DNA of 64,000 bases, taken from positions 124,001 through 188,000 of the forward strand of contig NZ_CANMIR010000001.1 in the NCBI RefSeq assembly GCF_947498015.1. The letters run 5' to 3'. The stretch comes from an uncultured Neptuniibacter sp. (GTDB taxonomy: Bacteria; Pseudomonadota; Gammaproteobacteria; Pseudomonadales; Balneatricaceae). Shown here piece by piece: positions 47,015 to 55,735 of the stretch. The stretch's first letter is position 1, and the number at the start of each line of letters is the position of its first letter. A program made the position numbers and the translations under genes. The notes under the pieces are model-generated. The model had not been told where the DNA came from. It saw only the letters and a list, made by a program, of their open reading frames with translations, and made no database searches.

Positions 47015-47587
47015 ATGACCGATCTGCGTATACAAAAATCCAATCGCGCACTATTAGATACCAGTTTTCAGGTGTTATTGACTAATCCACATGCTTCACT
47101 CAGCGAGGTGGCTAAACAGGCAGGCGTTGGCCGGGCGACTCTGTATAGGCATTTCCCGACACGGGAGCATTTGATCACAGCTATCGCCATTGAATCCCTA
47201 CAACTAGTCAAAAACTCAATAGACCCTATCGTTGCGAAAGGGTTACAAGAGGAAGCCGCCCTTCATAACATGGTCATGGCGCTATTACCTTTGGCTGACC
47301 GGTTTCACTTCCTTCAGATGATCTGGACAGTGGTGGAGTTTGACCAAAAGGTGCTTTCTTTATACGAAAACCAGATGGATGCTATAAAGTGCTGGATTAT
47401 ACAGGGGCAGAAACAGGGGATCATAAACAGCGATTTAGCACCAGACTGGATAGTCTCAGTAATAGATAGCATGCTCTACAGCGCTGCATGGCTACTGGCT
47501 AATAAAACGATGGAACCAACTGAGATTGAACAACATCTGGTACAAACATTATCCAAAGGCATTCAATCCAACAAGATTGAATCCTAA
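47015..47587 (+). CDS. TetR/AcrR-family repressor
   Basis: This 190-residue regulator has the N-terminal HTH AKQAGVGRATLYRHFPTREHL (split as AKQAGVGRATLYRHF then PTREHL) and a helical ligand domain. The start at 47015 is chosen because the extra upstream 18 codons run through the operator. It probably represses the divergent Rieske gene and itself. Confidence 0.9.
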   Translation: MTDLRIQKSNRALLDTSFQVLLTNPHASLSEVAKQAGVGRATLYRHFPTREHLITAIAIESLQLVKNSIDPIVAKGLQEEAALHNMVMALLPLADRFHFLQMIWTVVEFDQKVLSLYENQMDAIKCWIIQGQKQGIINSDLAPDWIVSVIDSMLYSAAWLLANKTMEPTEIEQHLVQTLSKGIQSNKIES

Positions 47588-47694
47588 CCCTATTGCTTGG
47601 GTATAGCTGAGTAGATCAGAGATGAGTACAGGATGCTGCCCCATCGAGGGGCGAAGCACCATCAGGAATAGTCGTAACTGATTATGTTTTTTCT

Positions 47695-48063
47695 TTATTT
47701 ATATTTGAGAAAAGTGATACTCATGGGATAAACCCACAGCTCACCTTTATTGGCTTTTATCGCAGCCATAATCGCAAAAACAAAGTTCAAAATAGCCAGC
47801 ACTAAAAATGCCAAAGCGCCAATTAGAAAAATCCACAATATGACACAAATAATAGAGTAGATAGCCAAGCTGATAATCCAGTTGAGTGTCACTTTACCAT
47901 GCTGATCTATCTCTTTGCTCTTATCCTTATTCATTGCCCACATCACAATTGGGATAACTAAACCAAGCCCGGGTGCCACAACACTGGTCAATTGGCTCAG
48001 GTGAATCAGCATGCAGTACGTTTTCTCTGGCATGCCCCAATACTCTTCCTGAATTTCACTCAT
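47695..48063 (-). CDS. DUF4870/Tic20-like membrane protein
   Basis: This 122-residue protein has three hydrophobic segments and the DUF4870 pattern with HLSQLTSVVAPGLGLVIPIV and DQHGKVTLNWIISL. The ribosome site is AGGAG. It may be the last gene of the cassette-like cluster: GTTAAG lies 17 nt before its start. Confidence 0.82.
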   Translation of the reverse strand: MSEIQEEYWGMPEKTYCMLIHLSQLTSVVAPGLGLVIPIVMWAMNKDKSKEIDQHGKVTLNWIISLAIYSIICVILWIFLIGALAFLVLAILNFVFAIMAAIKANKGELWVYPMSITFLKYK

Positions 48064-48238
48064 TTAATGCTCCTTTCTTAACTGAAAATATAATGCAACA
48101 TGATGGGGTGAGCTGCGAATCGGGTCATCCCCGCCGTAGTCGACAACAATACCGTGTCAGACGTTAACCCCAGCGAAGGGTCCTCTGCTGTGGTCGTGAT
48201 ATTCATTAACACCCCTACCCACTCCATCTTAGCAATGC

Positions 48239-48853
48239 TTAAAGGTCATATTGTTTCGTCGTGATATGAAGATCTGGCAGACCATACCTGAAGAGCTCGA
48301 CACTCCACACAACCCTGCCCGCTTTACCGTTCCTTGGTCCCACGTTCTCACCCAGTAAGCATAGATCTTTGGGGTAATACGCCGTTGTTTCTGCAACAAG
48401 CTCATTGTCGTCAGTAACCAAACCGACAACATAATCACACTGGGTTATATCATCGTTAACGTTGAATGATGCCACGTATCGAGAGCCCGCAACCGGGGTA
48501 AACGCGATCATCTTGCTACACGAACGGTTGAGGGCAAATTTAGCATCAATATAATGAGCTGTAGAGAAGAAGGTTTCACCCGCTGGGATTAAGATCTGCT
48601 TCCCTTTCAGAGGACTCTCTACATCTTTTCTCGGGCCAGAAAAAGAAGCCATACGCGTTCCATTGTCGCTAACTTCACACGCTTCATTTTTGAAATTATC
48701 AACAAAGAAATTCTCTTTATTTCCTATAATCCGCAAAGAAGCTGAATTTGCACTTGCATCGTATTTGTAAGATGACGCACATCCTGTCACCAGAGAAAAA
48801 GTGGCACATGCTAAACAGGTTTTAACGGTTAAAATTTTCCTATAATTGAGCAC
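48239..48853 (-). CDS. Hypothetical lipoprotein
   Basis: This 204-residue protein starts at GTG 48853 with AAAGGGAG upstream. It has a signal peptide and lipobox LVTGC with Cys25. No domain is recognised beyond that. It is one of several unrelated minus-strand genes separated by attC-like sequence. Confidence 0.65.
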   Translation of the reverse strand: MLNYRKILTVKTCLACATFSLVTGCASSYKYDASANSASLRIIGNKENFFVDNFKNEACEVSDNGTRMASFSGPRKDVESPLKGKQILIPAGETFFSTAHYIDAKFALNRSCSKMIAFTPVAGSRYVASFNVNDDITQCDYVVGLVTDDNELVAETTAYYPKDLCLLGENVGPRNGKAGRVVWSVELFRYGLPDLHITTKQYDL

Positions 48854-48888
48854 TTTAAACTCCCTTTAATTATCTCTGTAATATCCGC

Positions 48889-48985
48889 TGAATTAACGCC
48901 TTCAAAGCGCCTAAGTCTCTATCACCCGAGTCTGATGCTTAATCCGTTTTCTGAGCTTCGCCCGCAGAAAGGGTGTTGGACGCTC
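48889..48985 (-). repeat. attC-like site (weak) after the ABM gene
   Basis: The minus strand reads GTCCAAC just after the ABM stop and GGCGTTAATT before the next gene. These fit attC R'' and R' core boxes, but internal pairing is poor. Confidence 0.3.
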
Positions 48986-48987
48986 TT

Positions 48988-49305
48988 TTAAATACCGTAG
49001 TCACGCTCGACCTTCGAGATTCGTGTTTTGAAGGATGAATACCATCTCTCATGACCCAGCCTTTGAGCCTCCTGGTGCTCAACATCTGCCTTCCACTGCT
49101 TAATAGACTCAAGATCAGACCAGTAGGAAACCGTAATACCCACCTCCTCTCGTGCTGATTCCAAGCCCAGAAAACCAGGCTGCTTTGATGCCAGCTCAAC
49201 CATTCGATCTGCCATTTGAGCGTAACCGTTATCCCCCTCTGTACGGAGAGAGGTAAAGATCACTGCGTAGTATGGCGGCTTCGGTGTATCCGCAATAAGA
49301 GACAT
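48988..49305 (-). CDS. Antibiotic biosynthesis monooxygenase (ABM)-like protein
   Basis: This 105-residue protein has the ferredoxin-like ABM fold: YYAVIFTSLRTEG, then the central QPGFLGLESAREEVGITVSYW and a final helical part. Such proteins oxidise quinone-like compounds or simply bind haem or ligands. The start is about 20 nt after an attC-type GTTAAAGG site. Confidence 0.8.
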   Translation of the reverse strand: MSLIADTPKPPYYAVIFTSLRTEGDNGYAQMADRMVELASKQPGFLGLESAREEVGITVSYWSDLESIKQWKADVEHQEAQRLGHERWYSSFKTRISKVERDYGI

Positions 49306-49321
49306 CTTTGCTCCTTTAGTC

Positions 49322-49391
49322 CTTTAACACCGCCAGCAGCGTTGAGTTCGAGCCCAAAGCTGCTGGGATGACCGTTGACCGCCATGTTATG
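49322..49391 (-). repeat. attC-like recombination site
   Basis: The minus strand begins CATAACATGG at the hydrolase stop codon and ends GGTGTTAAAGG. Inner arms CCAGCAGC / GCTGCTGG pair perfectly, and TAACA pairs with TGTTA. The size of 70 bp and the boundary with the next gene fit an integron attC. Confidence 0.55.
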
Positions 49392-50085
49392 GCTTGCTGT
49401 CATGCTCAAAACTTCCATTTTTTAAGTAGTTAACAACCTGAGCGATGACTCTATCATTCTTCATCATAAATGGGTGCGTGACAGGCATTTCAATATGATC
49501 ATTCATACCATCCAACTTAGTACTTTCTATCGAGACCTTTCCGTCATCTCTATTTGGTATCAGGGATGACAGTATCCAATTGATGCTCCTTGTCCCAGCA
49601 ATAATACCCACGTCGAAGTTAGCCTTGCCTAAAGTGTTGGGAATACTTAATTCACCTGTCCCAAGCTGCATTCCTGCATCACCATTGATGAAGTGAAAAC
49701 CAGGCAGATCTCCTAGTTTATCTACAACCTCGCTGCCCTGATTAGGAGGACCAAGCATCACTACACGGTTTAAGTTAGCTAAATCATGCTTGCTTAGATA
49801 TTGCCTCACCAAGATGCCGCCAAGGGAATGAGTAACGAAATTGACGCTCTCGTTTTTTGGGCATTTATCAATCGCTGGTTTTATAGCTATTTCCGCAAGC
49901 TGCTCAATTGGGTATTCCCTTGATGGATACCCTTCGTTAATAGGTAAAAAGCCCTCTTTTAACAGGGCTCTTTCTAGAGTCTCCATTGAATCAGGTGAGC
50001 GTGCCAAGCCGTGAAGAAGAATCACACACGACGCTTGGGTGCTGATTGAGAAGCACAGCAAAAAGACTAGAGAGATAAACTTCAT
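49387..50085 (-). CDS. Secreted alpha/beta hydrolase (lipase-like)
   Basis: This 232-residue protein has a signal peptide ending near QASC. It has the oxyanion strand VILLHGLARS and the nucleophile elbow THSLGG with Ser87. The start at 50085 is used since it gives a clean signal peptide. The family contains esterases and lipases acting on acylglycerols; the substrate is unknown. It lies in the cassette-like cluster, between two attC-like sites. Confidence 0.8.
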   Translation of the reverse strand: MKFISLVFLLCFSISTQASCVILLHGLARSPDSMETLERALLKEGFLPINEGYPSREYPIEQLAEIAIKPAIDKCPKNESVNFVTHSLGGILVRQYLSKHDLANLNRVVMLGPPNQGSEVVDKLGDLPGFHFINGDAGMQLGTGELSIPNTLGKANFDVGIIAGTRSINWILSSLIPNRDDGKVSIESTKLDGMNDHIEMPVTHPFMMKNDRVIAQVVNYLKNGSFEHDSKP

Positions 50086-50094
50086 GCTAAATAT

Positions 50095-50151
50095 CCATAA
50101 CGTTGCGAACACAGGGGGGCAACGGGTTGGCGATACCGTGCCTGGTTATAA
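50095..50151 (-). repeat. attC-like recombination site
   Basis: The minus strand has TATAACCAGG and ends CGTTATGG; ATAAC pairs with GTTAT and CAGG pairs with CCTG inside. It lies between the zinc-ribbon and hydrolase genes, and the hydrolase starts 10 nt after it. Confidence 0.45.
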
Positions 50152-50171
50152 GGGGCAGCTAAAACCATAGC

Positions 50172-50366
50172 CTATATAGTTTCAGGTCTATAATGACGAA
50201 TGTCCCAACCACTATGACAAGCCCCACCAAAAAGTAGATAGCAAACCACTTCGCCTGCTTTCGTTTCCTTGCAATGGGGGCACTTTCGCAGATTCATCTC
50301 CACCCAACAATTACAGTGCGGGCAATGTCCTAACCACCATGGAGGTGATGCAACTGGTGGATACAT
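50172..50366 (-). CDS. Small zinc-ribbon protein
   Basis: This 64-residue protein has two CPHC knuckles, in GHCPHCNCW and KCPHCKE, then a Gly-rich tail with a single Trp. The start lies 12 nt after GTTATAAGGTGAG, where AAGGTGAG can serve as ribosome site. I do not recognise a family. Confidence 0.55.
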   Translation of the reverse strand: MYPPVASPPWWLGHCPHCNCWVEMNLRKCPHCKETKAGEVVCYLLFGGACHSGWDIRHYRPETI

Positions 50367-50378
50367 TAATAACTCACC

Positions 50379-50407
50379 TTATAACGCCTTAATTAGCTCT
50401 TTATTCA
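50379..50407 (-). repeat. Truncated attC-like 3' end
   Basis: GGCGTTATAAGG follows the GFA gene stop by 15 nt on the minus strand. The complementary 5' half of an attC is not visible, so it may be a decayed site. Confidence 0.3.
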
Positions 50408-50800
50408 CCTAGCTGGCTGCCATTCTTTGTGAGCCGGGATACCTTCATGCTCCAACCACTCAACATCGTGACTCGTCCAAATATGAGCCTCAGGGCTTAC
50501 GCCCGGATCTTCATCTAACGTCGCGACTCGCAGAATTATATGTTTCTGGGTAGGCCTTTCTGCTACGAGATGGGTACCGCACAAAGAACAAAAATGCCTC
50601 ACTTTTCCGGGACTGGATTCAAAGCTTGAGAGATTTTTAACTCCCTTCAACCAACGGAAATTTTCCCTCATGACGCCTGCTGTAGGAGCGAAAGGTGCGG
50701 CGTGTGCTTTTCTACAGGTTTTACAGTGACAAAAGATGATAGGCATATCTAGCGTAGAAACCTCGTATTCGATGGTTCCACACATACAACTTCCTTTCAC
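50405..50800 (-). CDS. GFA-family zinc protein
   Basis: This 131-residue protein begins GSCMCGTIEYEV with two Cys, then FCHCKTCRKAH and HFCSLCGTHL. This is the zinc-binding pattern of glutathione-dependent formaldehyde-activating enzyme (GFA)-like proteins. Members are often of unknown function. The start is the GTG at 50800 with AAGGAGG upstream. Confidence 0.88.
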   Translation of the reverse strand: MKGSCMCGTIEYEVSTLDMPIIFCHCKTCRKAHAAPFAPTAGVMRENFRWLKGVKNLSSFESSPGKVRHFCSLCGTHLVAERPTQKHIILRVATLDEDPGVSPEAHIWTSHDVEWLEHEGIPAHKEWQPAR

Positions 50801-50817
50801 GAACTACCTCCTTAAGT

Positions 50818-50893
50818 ACAGTTAACGCCCAAGGCAGCGGCTTGCGTTAGCGCGTCCAGCCCGAAGGGAGATGCTGCCTTTGCTTGTTAATTG
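50818..50893 (-). repeat. attC recombination site (best example)
   Basis: The minus strand starts TTAACAAGCAAAGGCAGC at the stop codon of the upstream gene and ends GCTGCCTTGGGCGTTAAC. R''/R' (TTAAC/GTTAA) and L''/L' (AGGCAGC/GCTGCCT) are complementary, giving the imperfect hairpin of an integron attC. The next gene begins 21 nt later. Confidence 0.7.
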
Positions 50894-51456
50894 TTTTTGT
50901 GTAGCACATAGCTAATTGAATACGTTTTTACCTGAAGAACTTCAATGGTAATACCCTCAAGTGGCAACATTTTATCACTCGGATCGAAAACGAACTCTAT
51001 TGTATTAGGCGGTAACTGAGTGATAGTTGCCTCCGGCTTTTCATAGTGAGACACAGTTGTATTGGTATTAGCAGAGCCATAAGCTGTATTGCCATAGACA
51101 CTAGCATTTGCTGTTGTATTTGAATTTATAGTAGATCGACTTGTGCCATACCTAGTAAATACTGACTCATTTGATTCAATATCTATGTCGGTAAGCCTAA
51201 AGATAATTTTGCCGTCATTTGTAAGCCCCATAAAACGAAGCTCAGAGTAGCCTTCATTTACTTTGCCACCCCAAACATCGGCTTTCCCGAAGGCGTTGGG
51301 TAGATCTCTAGTTTTATTGACGCGGTATAGCTCGCTACCTATGGCGGCTGTTTGTTGAGTTCCGATAGTCTTAGAGACAGTTTCATAACGCTGAATCTGG
51401 GAACAACCCAGCATTAGTAAACATAAAGCTAATATTGATACTAGTTTCATACGCAA
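50887..51456 (-). CDS. Hypothetical lipoprotein
   Basis: This 189-residue protein has lipobox LMLGC with Cys18. It has an Asn/Thr-rich linker (STINSNTTANASVYGN) and a C-terminal part with IEFVFDPSDKM. No family is recognised. The start is preceded by GTTAACTGTATTAAGG, like the neighbouring cassette starts. Confidence 0.65.
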   Translation of the reverse strand: MRMKLVSILALCLLMLGCSQIQRYETVSKTIGTQQTAAIGSELYRVNKTRDLPNAFGKADVWGGKVNEGYSELRFMGLTNDGKIIFRLTDIDIESNESVFTRYGTSRSTINSNTTANASVYGNTAYGSANTNTTVSHYEKPEATITQLPPNTIEFVFDPSDKMLPLEGITIEVLQVKTYSISYVLHKNN

Positions 51457-51708
51457 TCCTTAATACAGTTAACATTTTAATAACGAGCGTGCGCGTTTTT
51501 CTGCCAAGAAGAAAAGTTTGGCTGACTATAACAAATTGAATCTAAAGATTTTTTAGACAGCACTGCCATTTTCCTCCGATAAAAACGAGCGCGCGCGTTT
51601 TGATGACTAACTGTGCGCATAAGCCTGCACAGCGAATTCCCTATGTCGCTAATATGTAGCGGGTAACCAGAAAAGGCAAGTAAGGAGGTAGAGAGGCAAG
51701 GCTCAATC
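51457..51708. other. Gene-free stretch between the cassette cluster and the REP element
   Basis: No convincing gene is seen. It has the 17-bp direct repeat and AT-rich sequence, with a GCCAA/TTGGC stem (51508-51525 region). It may contain decayed attC sequence. Confidence 0.5.
51483..51602 (+). repeat. Direct repeat ACGAGCG(T/C)GCGCGTTTT
   Basis: A 17-bp unit occurs twice, at about 51483-51500 and 51586-51602, with one mismatch, 103 bp apart, at the end of the cassette-like cluster. Confidence 0.6.
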
Positions 51709-51774
51709 GTAGGAGCGGTGTCCTCACCGCGATAATAGTTTCAGCACGTTTCGCGGTGGGGACACCGCTCCTAC
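51709..51774. repeat. REP-like 24-bp inverted repeat
   Basis: Arms at 51709-51732 and 51751-51774 are inverted copies with one mismatch. They carry GTAGGAGCGGTG and CACCGC around TCC(T/C), so each arm is itself palindromic (GCGGTG/CACCGC). This is the layout of bacterial REP/BIME elements. Confidence 0.75.
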
Positions 51775-51865
51775 GGGGTTCAAACCTAAATTGAGATTGC
51801 AGAGTTCCCGTTCAGGCAGAGCCCGAACAGATAATTACCATTTCTGAAACCGAGGTATTATAGGC

Positions 51866-51892
51866 AAAAAAAACGGGGCTAAATTAGCCCCG
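51866..51892 (-). terminator. Rho-independent terminator downstream of gcvP
   Basis: On the minus strand CGGGGCT and AGCCCCG pair around AATTT, followed by eight T. It lies 290 nt after the gcvP stop. Confidence 0.9.
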
Positions 51893-52180
51893 CAAAAGCG
51901 TCCAGCTGATGCTGGAAGCACACCAATACAAATAAGGATTCCCGAAATAAACAGCGTTGCTTACTTGAGAAATCCCACTTTTGTGAGAATATGTTCAAAG
52001 GTGCAGCTACCGAATGACTTCGGCAGCTGCGCTGGGGCGGCAGACAAACCCCATGTGCTTATCTGCCAGTGACAGGAGACCAGCGCGCAGTGTGGCCTCC
52101 TGCCACTTACTCCCCCCATGACACCAGGTCACAGGGGCAGAAGTTTCAGGTTTCGACTTTTTAACCTGACAACTTGCTCG
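51893..52180 (-). ncRNA. Structured 3' region of gcvP (possible sRNA)
   Basis: Between the gcvP stop and the terminator the minus strand forms a chain of at least six hairpins: 52146-52169 (TCAGGTT/AACCTGA), 52114-52137, 52071-52104 (GGCAGGAG/CTCCTGTC), 52039-52067 (GGCAGA/TCTGCC), 52003-52030 (12-bp stem with one G-U) and 51902-51915. It may be a 3'-UTR-derived small RNA; no known family is recognised. Confidence 0.45.
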
Positions 52181-55075
52181 TTAGTCCTGGTACGCTTCGA
52201 TACCCGGGCATGAACAGATGAAGTTACGATCACCGTAGACGTTGTCGATACGGTTAGACGTTGGCCAGAACTTGCTCTGACGCGTCGCTTCATTCGGGAA
52301 GACCGCCTCTTCACGGCTGTATGGACGCTCCCATGCAGCACTCATAACATCCGCCTGAGTGTGCGGTGCGTTGCACAGCGGGTTGTTATCCGCAGGCCAC
52401 TCACCACTCTGCACTTTCGCAATCTCTTCACGAATCTGCACCATCGCATCAACAAATCGGTCGATCTCAGCTTTAGATTCAGACTCAGTCGGCTCAATCA
52501 TCAGCGTGCCGGCAACCGGGAAGGACATGGTTGGCGCATGGAAACCGTAGTCCATCAGACGTTTAGCGATATCTTCCTCGGTTACACCGCTCTCCTCTTT
52601 GATTGGACGAATATCAACGATGCACTCATGCGCAACTTTGTTATTACGACCGCGATAGAGAACAGGGTAATGTTCAGCCAGTTTTTCCGTCATGTAGTTA
52701 GCATTCAGGATCGCCATCTGAGTAGAGGCTTTAAGGCCTGATTTACCCAGCATCACGTTGTACATCCAGGTGATCGGCAGAATCGATGCAGAACCGTAAG
52801 GCGTCGCTGCAACAGCACCATTTTCTGGATCTAAGCCTTCAACCGGGCTGACCTTGTGGCTTGCCAGGAACGGTGCCAGATGGCTCTTAACGCCGATTGG
52901 ACCCATACCCGGACCACCGCCACCGTGTGGGATGGCAAAGGTTTTGTGCAGGTTCAGGTGGGAGACGTCGGAACCGATCACACCCGGCTTGGAGATACCC
53001 ACCTGTGCGTTCATGTTTGCGCCGTCCATATACACCTGGCCGCCGTTTTTGTGGATGATCTCGCAGATCTCGACGATATCTTCCTCGTACACACCATGAG
53101 TGGACGGGTAAGTGATCATCAGGCAGGAGAGATCATCTTTGTGCAGTTCCGCCTGTGCACGGAGATCAGCTACATCAACGTTGCCGTTCTCATCACACTT
53201 GGTCACGATGATCTTCATATCCATCATCGCCGCCGACGCTGGGTTGGTACCGTGAGCAGAAGATGGGATCAGGCAGACGTTACGGTGCCCCTCTCCAATC
53301 GATTCCTGATACTTACGGATCGCCAGCAGACCTGCGTACTCACCGGATGCACCGGAGTTTGGCTGCAGAGAGACTTTGTCGTAGCCGGTGATCTCAACCA
53401 GCTGATCTTCCAGTTCATTCAACATCTGCATGTAACCCTGTACCTGATCAACAGGTGCAAATGGGTGGATGTTGGCAAACTCTGGCCATGTGACCGGGAT
53501 CATCTCTGCGGTTGCGTTCAGTTTCATGGTGCAGGAACCCAGTGGGATCATGCCATGAACCAACGAGTAATCTTTGTTTTCCAGCTTCTTCATGTAGCGA
53601 AGCATGTCCGTTTCGCTATGGTAGCTGTTGAATGTCGGATGGCTCAGGATCGCATCTTCACGACGCATCTCTGCGCTGATACCGGTTGCTGCGCCTGCAA
53701 CAATCTCAGCATCCAGATCGGCAATCGACAGTCCGTGGTCAGCACCCAGAATCACCTCAAGTAGCTGCTCAACATCGGCAACGGTGGTGGTTTCATCCAG
53801 ACTGATACCCAGCTTATCGCCACCGCTCTGACGGAAGTTACAACCTGCATCAAGTGCACGCTGATAAACGTCGGCAGCTGTTTCCGGCAGTGTCACAGTC
53901 AGCGTATCGAAGTAGCTATCGTTAACCGCCACGCCTTTCGCTTTAAGGCCGTTAGCCAGCAGTGCAGTCAGGCGATGAACACGCTCAGCGATTGTCTTCA
54001 GACCTTGTGGGCCGTGGTAAACCGCGTAGAAAGAGGCCATGTTGGCCAGCAGTGCCTGAGCCGTACAGATATTGGACGTCGCTTTCTCACGACGGATATG
54101 CTGTTCACGGGTCTGCATCGCCATACGCAGTGCCTGATTACCGTTGGCATCGATAGATACACCGATGATACGGCCTGGCACAGAGCGTTTTAGTTTTTCA
54201 GAAGAGGCGAAGAACGCCGCATGAGGACCACCAAAGCCCATCGGCACACCGAAGCGCTGCGAGGAACCCAGTACCACATCTGCACCCAGCTCACCCGGTG
54301 ACTTCAACAGCACCAGTGCCAGAATATCTGCAGCAACGGAAACCATCGCTTTCTGGCCTTTAGCCGCATCGATCACCGCTTTGATATCGGTGATATCGCC
54401 GTAAGTACTTGGGTACTGTAGCTGAACACCGAATGGATCAGCCGCTTCCAGATCGGTCAGCGGGTTACCCACGACGATGTCGTAACCGAAATATTCAGCA
54501 CGGGTTTTGATCACATCCAGGGTTTGTGGATGCACATCGTCAGCCACAAAGTAGGTGTTAGTTTTCTTGCGGTTTGAGCGTTTGCAAAGCGTCATCGCTT
54601 CCGCAGCAGCGGTCGCCTCATCCAGCAGGGACGCATTCGCCAGCTCCATACCGGTCAGGTCCATTACCATCTGCTGGAAGTTCAGCAGGGCTTCAAGACG
54701 ACCCTGTGCAATTTCAGGCTGGTAAGGGGTGTATGCGGTATACCAACCCGGATTTTCCATCACGTTACGCAAAATAACGTTAGGAACCAGGGTATTGCTA
54801 TAGCCCATCCCGATATAGGATTTGTTGACTTTATTCTTGTCAGCCAACTGTTTGATGTAAGCCAGTGCGTCTGCTTCAGTCGCACTGTCAGTCATATCCA
54901 GAGCATCATCCAGACGGATGGAATCAGGAACTGTCTGAGTAATAAGTTCATCCATAGAACCAAGGCCTAAAGAGGACAACATAGCCTTAGTCTGCTCGGC
55001 ATCAGGGCCGATATGACGACGGGTGAAATCAGTCGTCTGCTGAAGATCACTCAATGTACGAGTTTCAACTGCCAT
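52181..55075 (-). CDS. gcvP: Glycine dehydrogenase (decarboxylating), P-protein
   Basis: This 964-residue PLP enzyme decarboxylates glycine and passes the aminomethyl group to lipoylated GcvH. N- and C-terminal halves are fused as usual. The PLP Lys lies in [20 protein letters not shown] in the C-terminal half, and the N terminus is [20 protein letters not shown] start at 55075 with AGGTTATTGTT gives the family length; the frame extends 18 codons upstream. It follows gcvH after 200 nt containing a long hairpin. Confidence 0.98.
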   Translation of the reverse strand: MAVETRTLSDLQQTTDFTRRHIGPDAEQTKAMLSSLGLGSMDELITQTVPDSIRLDDALDMTDSATEADALAYIKQLADKNKVNKSYIGMGYSNTLVPNVILRNVMENPGWYTAYTPYQPEIAQGRLEALLNFQQMVMDLTGMELANASLLDEATAAAEAMTLCKRSNRKKTNTYFVADDVHPQTLDVIKTRAEYFGYDIVVGNPLTDLEAADPFGVQLQYPSTYGDITDIKAVIDAAKGQKAMVSVAADILALVLLKSPGELGADVVLGSSQRFGVPMGFGGPHAAFFASSEKLKRSVPGRIIGVSIDANGNQALRMAMQTREQHIRREKATSNICTAQALLANMASFYAVYHGPQGLKTIAERVHRLTALLANGLKAKGVAVNDSYFDTLTVTLPETAADVYQRALDAGCNFRQSGGDKLGISLDETTTVADVEQLLEVILGADHGLSIADLDAEIVAGAATGISAEMRREDAILSHPTFNSYHSETDMLRYMKKLENKDYSLVHGMIPLGSCTMKLNATAEMIPVTWPEFANIHPFAPVDQVQGYMQMLNELEDQLVEITGYDKVSLQPNSGASGEYAGLLAIRKYQESIGEGHRNVCLIPSSAHGTNPASAAMMDMKIIVTKCDENGNVDVADLRAQAELHKDDLSCLMITYPSTHGVYEEDIVEICEIIHKNGGQVYMDGANMNAQVGISKPGVIGSDVSHLNLHKTFAIPHGGGGPGMGPIGVKSHLAPFLASHKVSPVEGLDPENGAVAATPYGSASILPITWMYNVMLGKSGLKASTQMAILNANYMTEKLAEHYPVLYRGRNNKVAHECIVDIRPIKEESGVTEEDIAKRLMDYGFHAPTMSFPVAGTLMIEPTESESKAEIDRFVDAMVQIREEIAKVQSGEWPADNNPLCNAPHTQADVMSAAWERPYSREEAVFPNEATRQSKFWPTSNRIDNVYGDRNFICSCPGIEAYQD

Positions 55076-55200
55076 AACAATAACCTGTGGTAACACGAGG
55101 ATTTGAAAAACAACTTCAAATCCAATCAATTAAAGAGTGCGAAGCGGTCCTGCACTACCCCTTCGCGTATGCTGAAAAGCGCTAACGCTTTTCCAGAATC

Positions 55201-55279
55201 CTGATCGGGGGACAGTGAGGGTCAGCGAGCAACAGGCTGATTAGACCTGCCAAATGCTGCTCACCCTCAAGCCGATCAG
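55201..55279 (-). repeat. Long imperfect hairpin between gcvH and gcvP
   Basis: CTGATCGG (55201-55208) and CCGATCAG (55272-55279, overlapping the gcvH stop) form the outer stem. TGAGGGT/ACCCTCA (55216-55222 / 55263-55269) form the inner stem, with CAGG/CCTG in the loop. It may act as a processing or attenuation site. Confidence 0.55.
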
Positions 55280-55665
55280 TCTTCTTCAGCAATCGTTGCT
55301 GCGTACGCTTCAGCGTTCAGCAGTTTTTCGAGCTCAGATGCATCAGACAGCTTGATCTTAACGATCCAGCCACCTTCATACGGCTCTTCGTTAACGGTTT
55401 CTGGTGCATCTTCAAGATCTTCGTTCACAGCAACCACTTCACCTGTTACCGGTGAGTAGATGTCGGAAGCCGCTTTAACAGACTCAACCAGGGAGAACTC
55501 TTCACCCGCTTCTACTTCACGGCCTACTTCTGGCAGCTCTACAAATACAACATCACCCAGCAGCTCCTGCGCGTGATCAGATACGCCCAGCGTGATCGTG
55601 CCGTCGCCATTGTCCAGAACCCACTCGTGGCTTGGTGCGAAAAGGTAGTTAGTTGGAATGCTCAT
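55276..55665 (-). CDS. gcvH: Glycine cleavage system H protein
   Basis: This 129-residue protein carries the lipoyl-lysine Lys64 in [18 protein letters not shown]. It shuttles the aminomethyl group between GcvP and GcvT. The length is typical (E. coli 129). LipA, encoded at the far end of this module, would insert the sulfurs of the lipoyl group. Confidence 0.98.
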   Translation of the reverse strand: MSIPTNYLFAPSHEWVLDNGDGTITLGVSDHAQELLGDVVFVELPEVGREVEAGEEFSLVESVKAASDIYSPVTGEVVAVNEDLEDAPETVNEEPYEGGWIVKIKLSDASELEKLLNAEAYAATIAEED

Positions 55666-55735
55666 AGTAATTTTCCTTTAGCTTGTTCGTTACACAGGTT
55701 CTTATCGATACTTTCTAACTATCTGTATCGACAAG

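Noticed and set aside
48060-51475. Integron integrase
   Set aside because: No tyrosine recombinase frame is present in or near the cluster.
52129-52341. Short minus-strand Arg-rich ORF at the gcvP end
   Set aside because: It overlaps gcvP in another frame and has no ribosome site.
52856-53764. Long plus-strand ORF antisense to gcvP
   Set aside because: It overlaps gcvP fully, has no homologous motifs and reflects codon bias of the true gene. The same holds for ORFs antisense to nadA (17888-18547), glyA (56204-57115) and lon (1075-1461).
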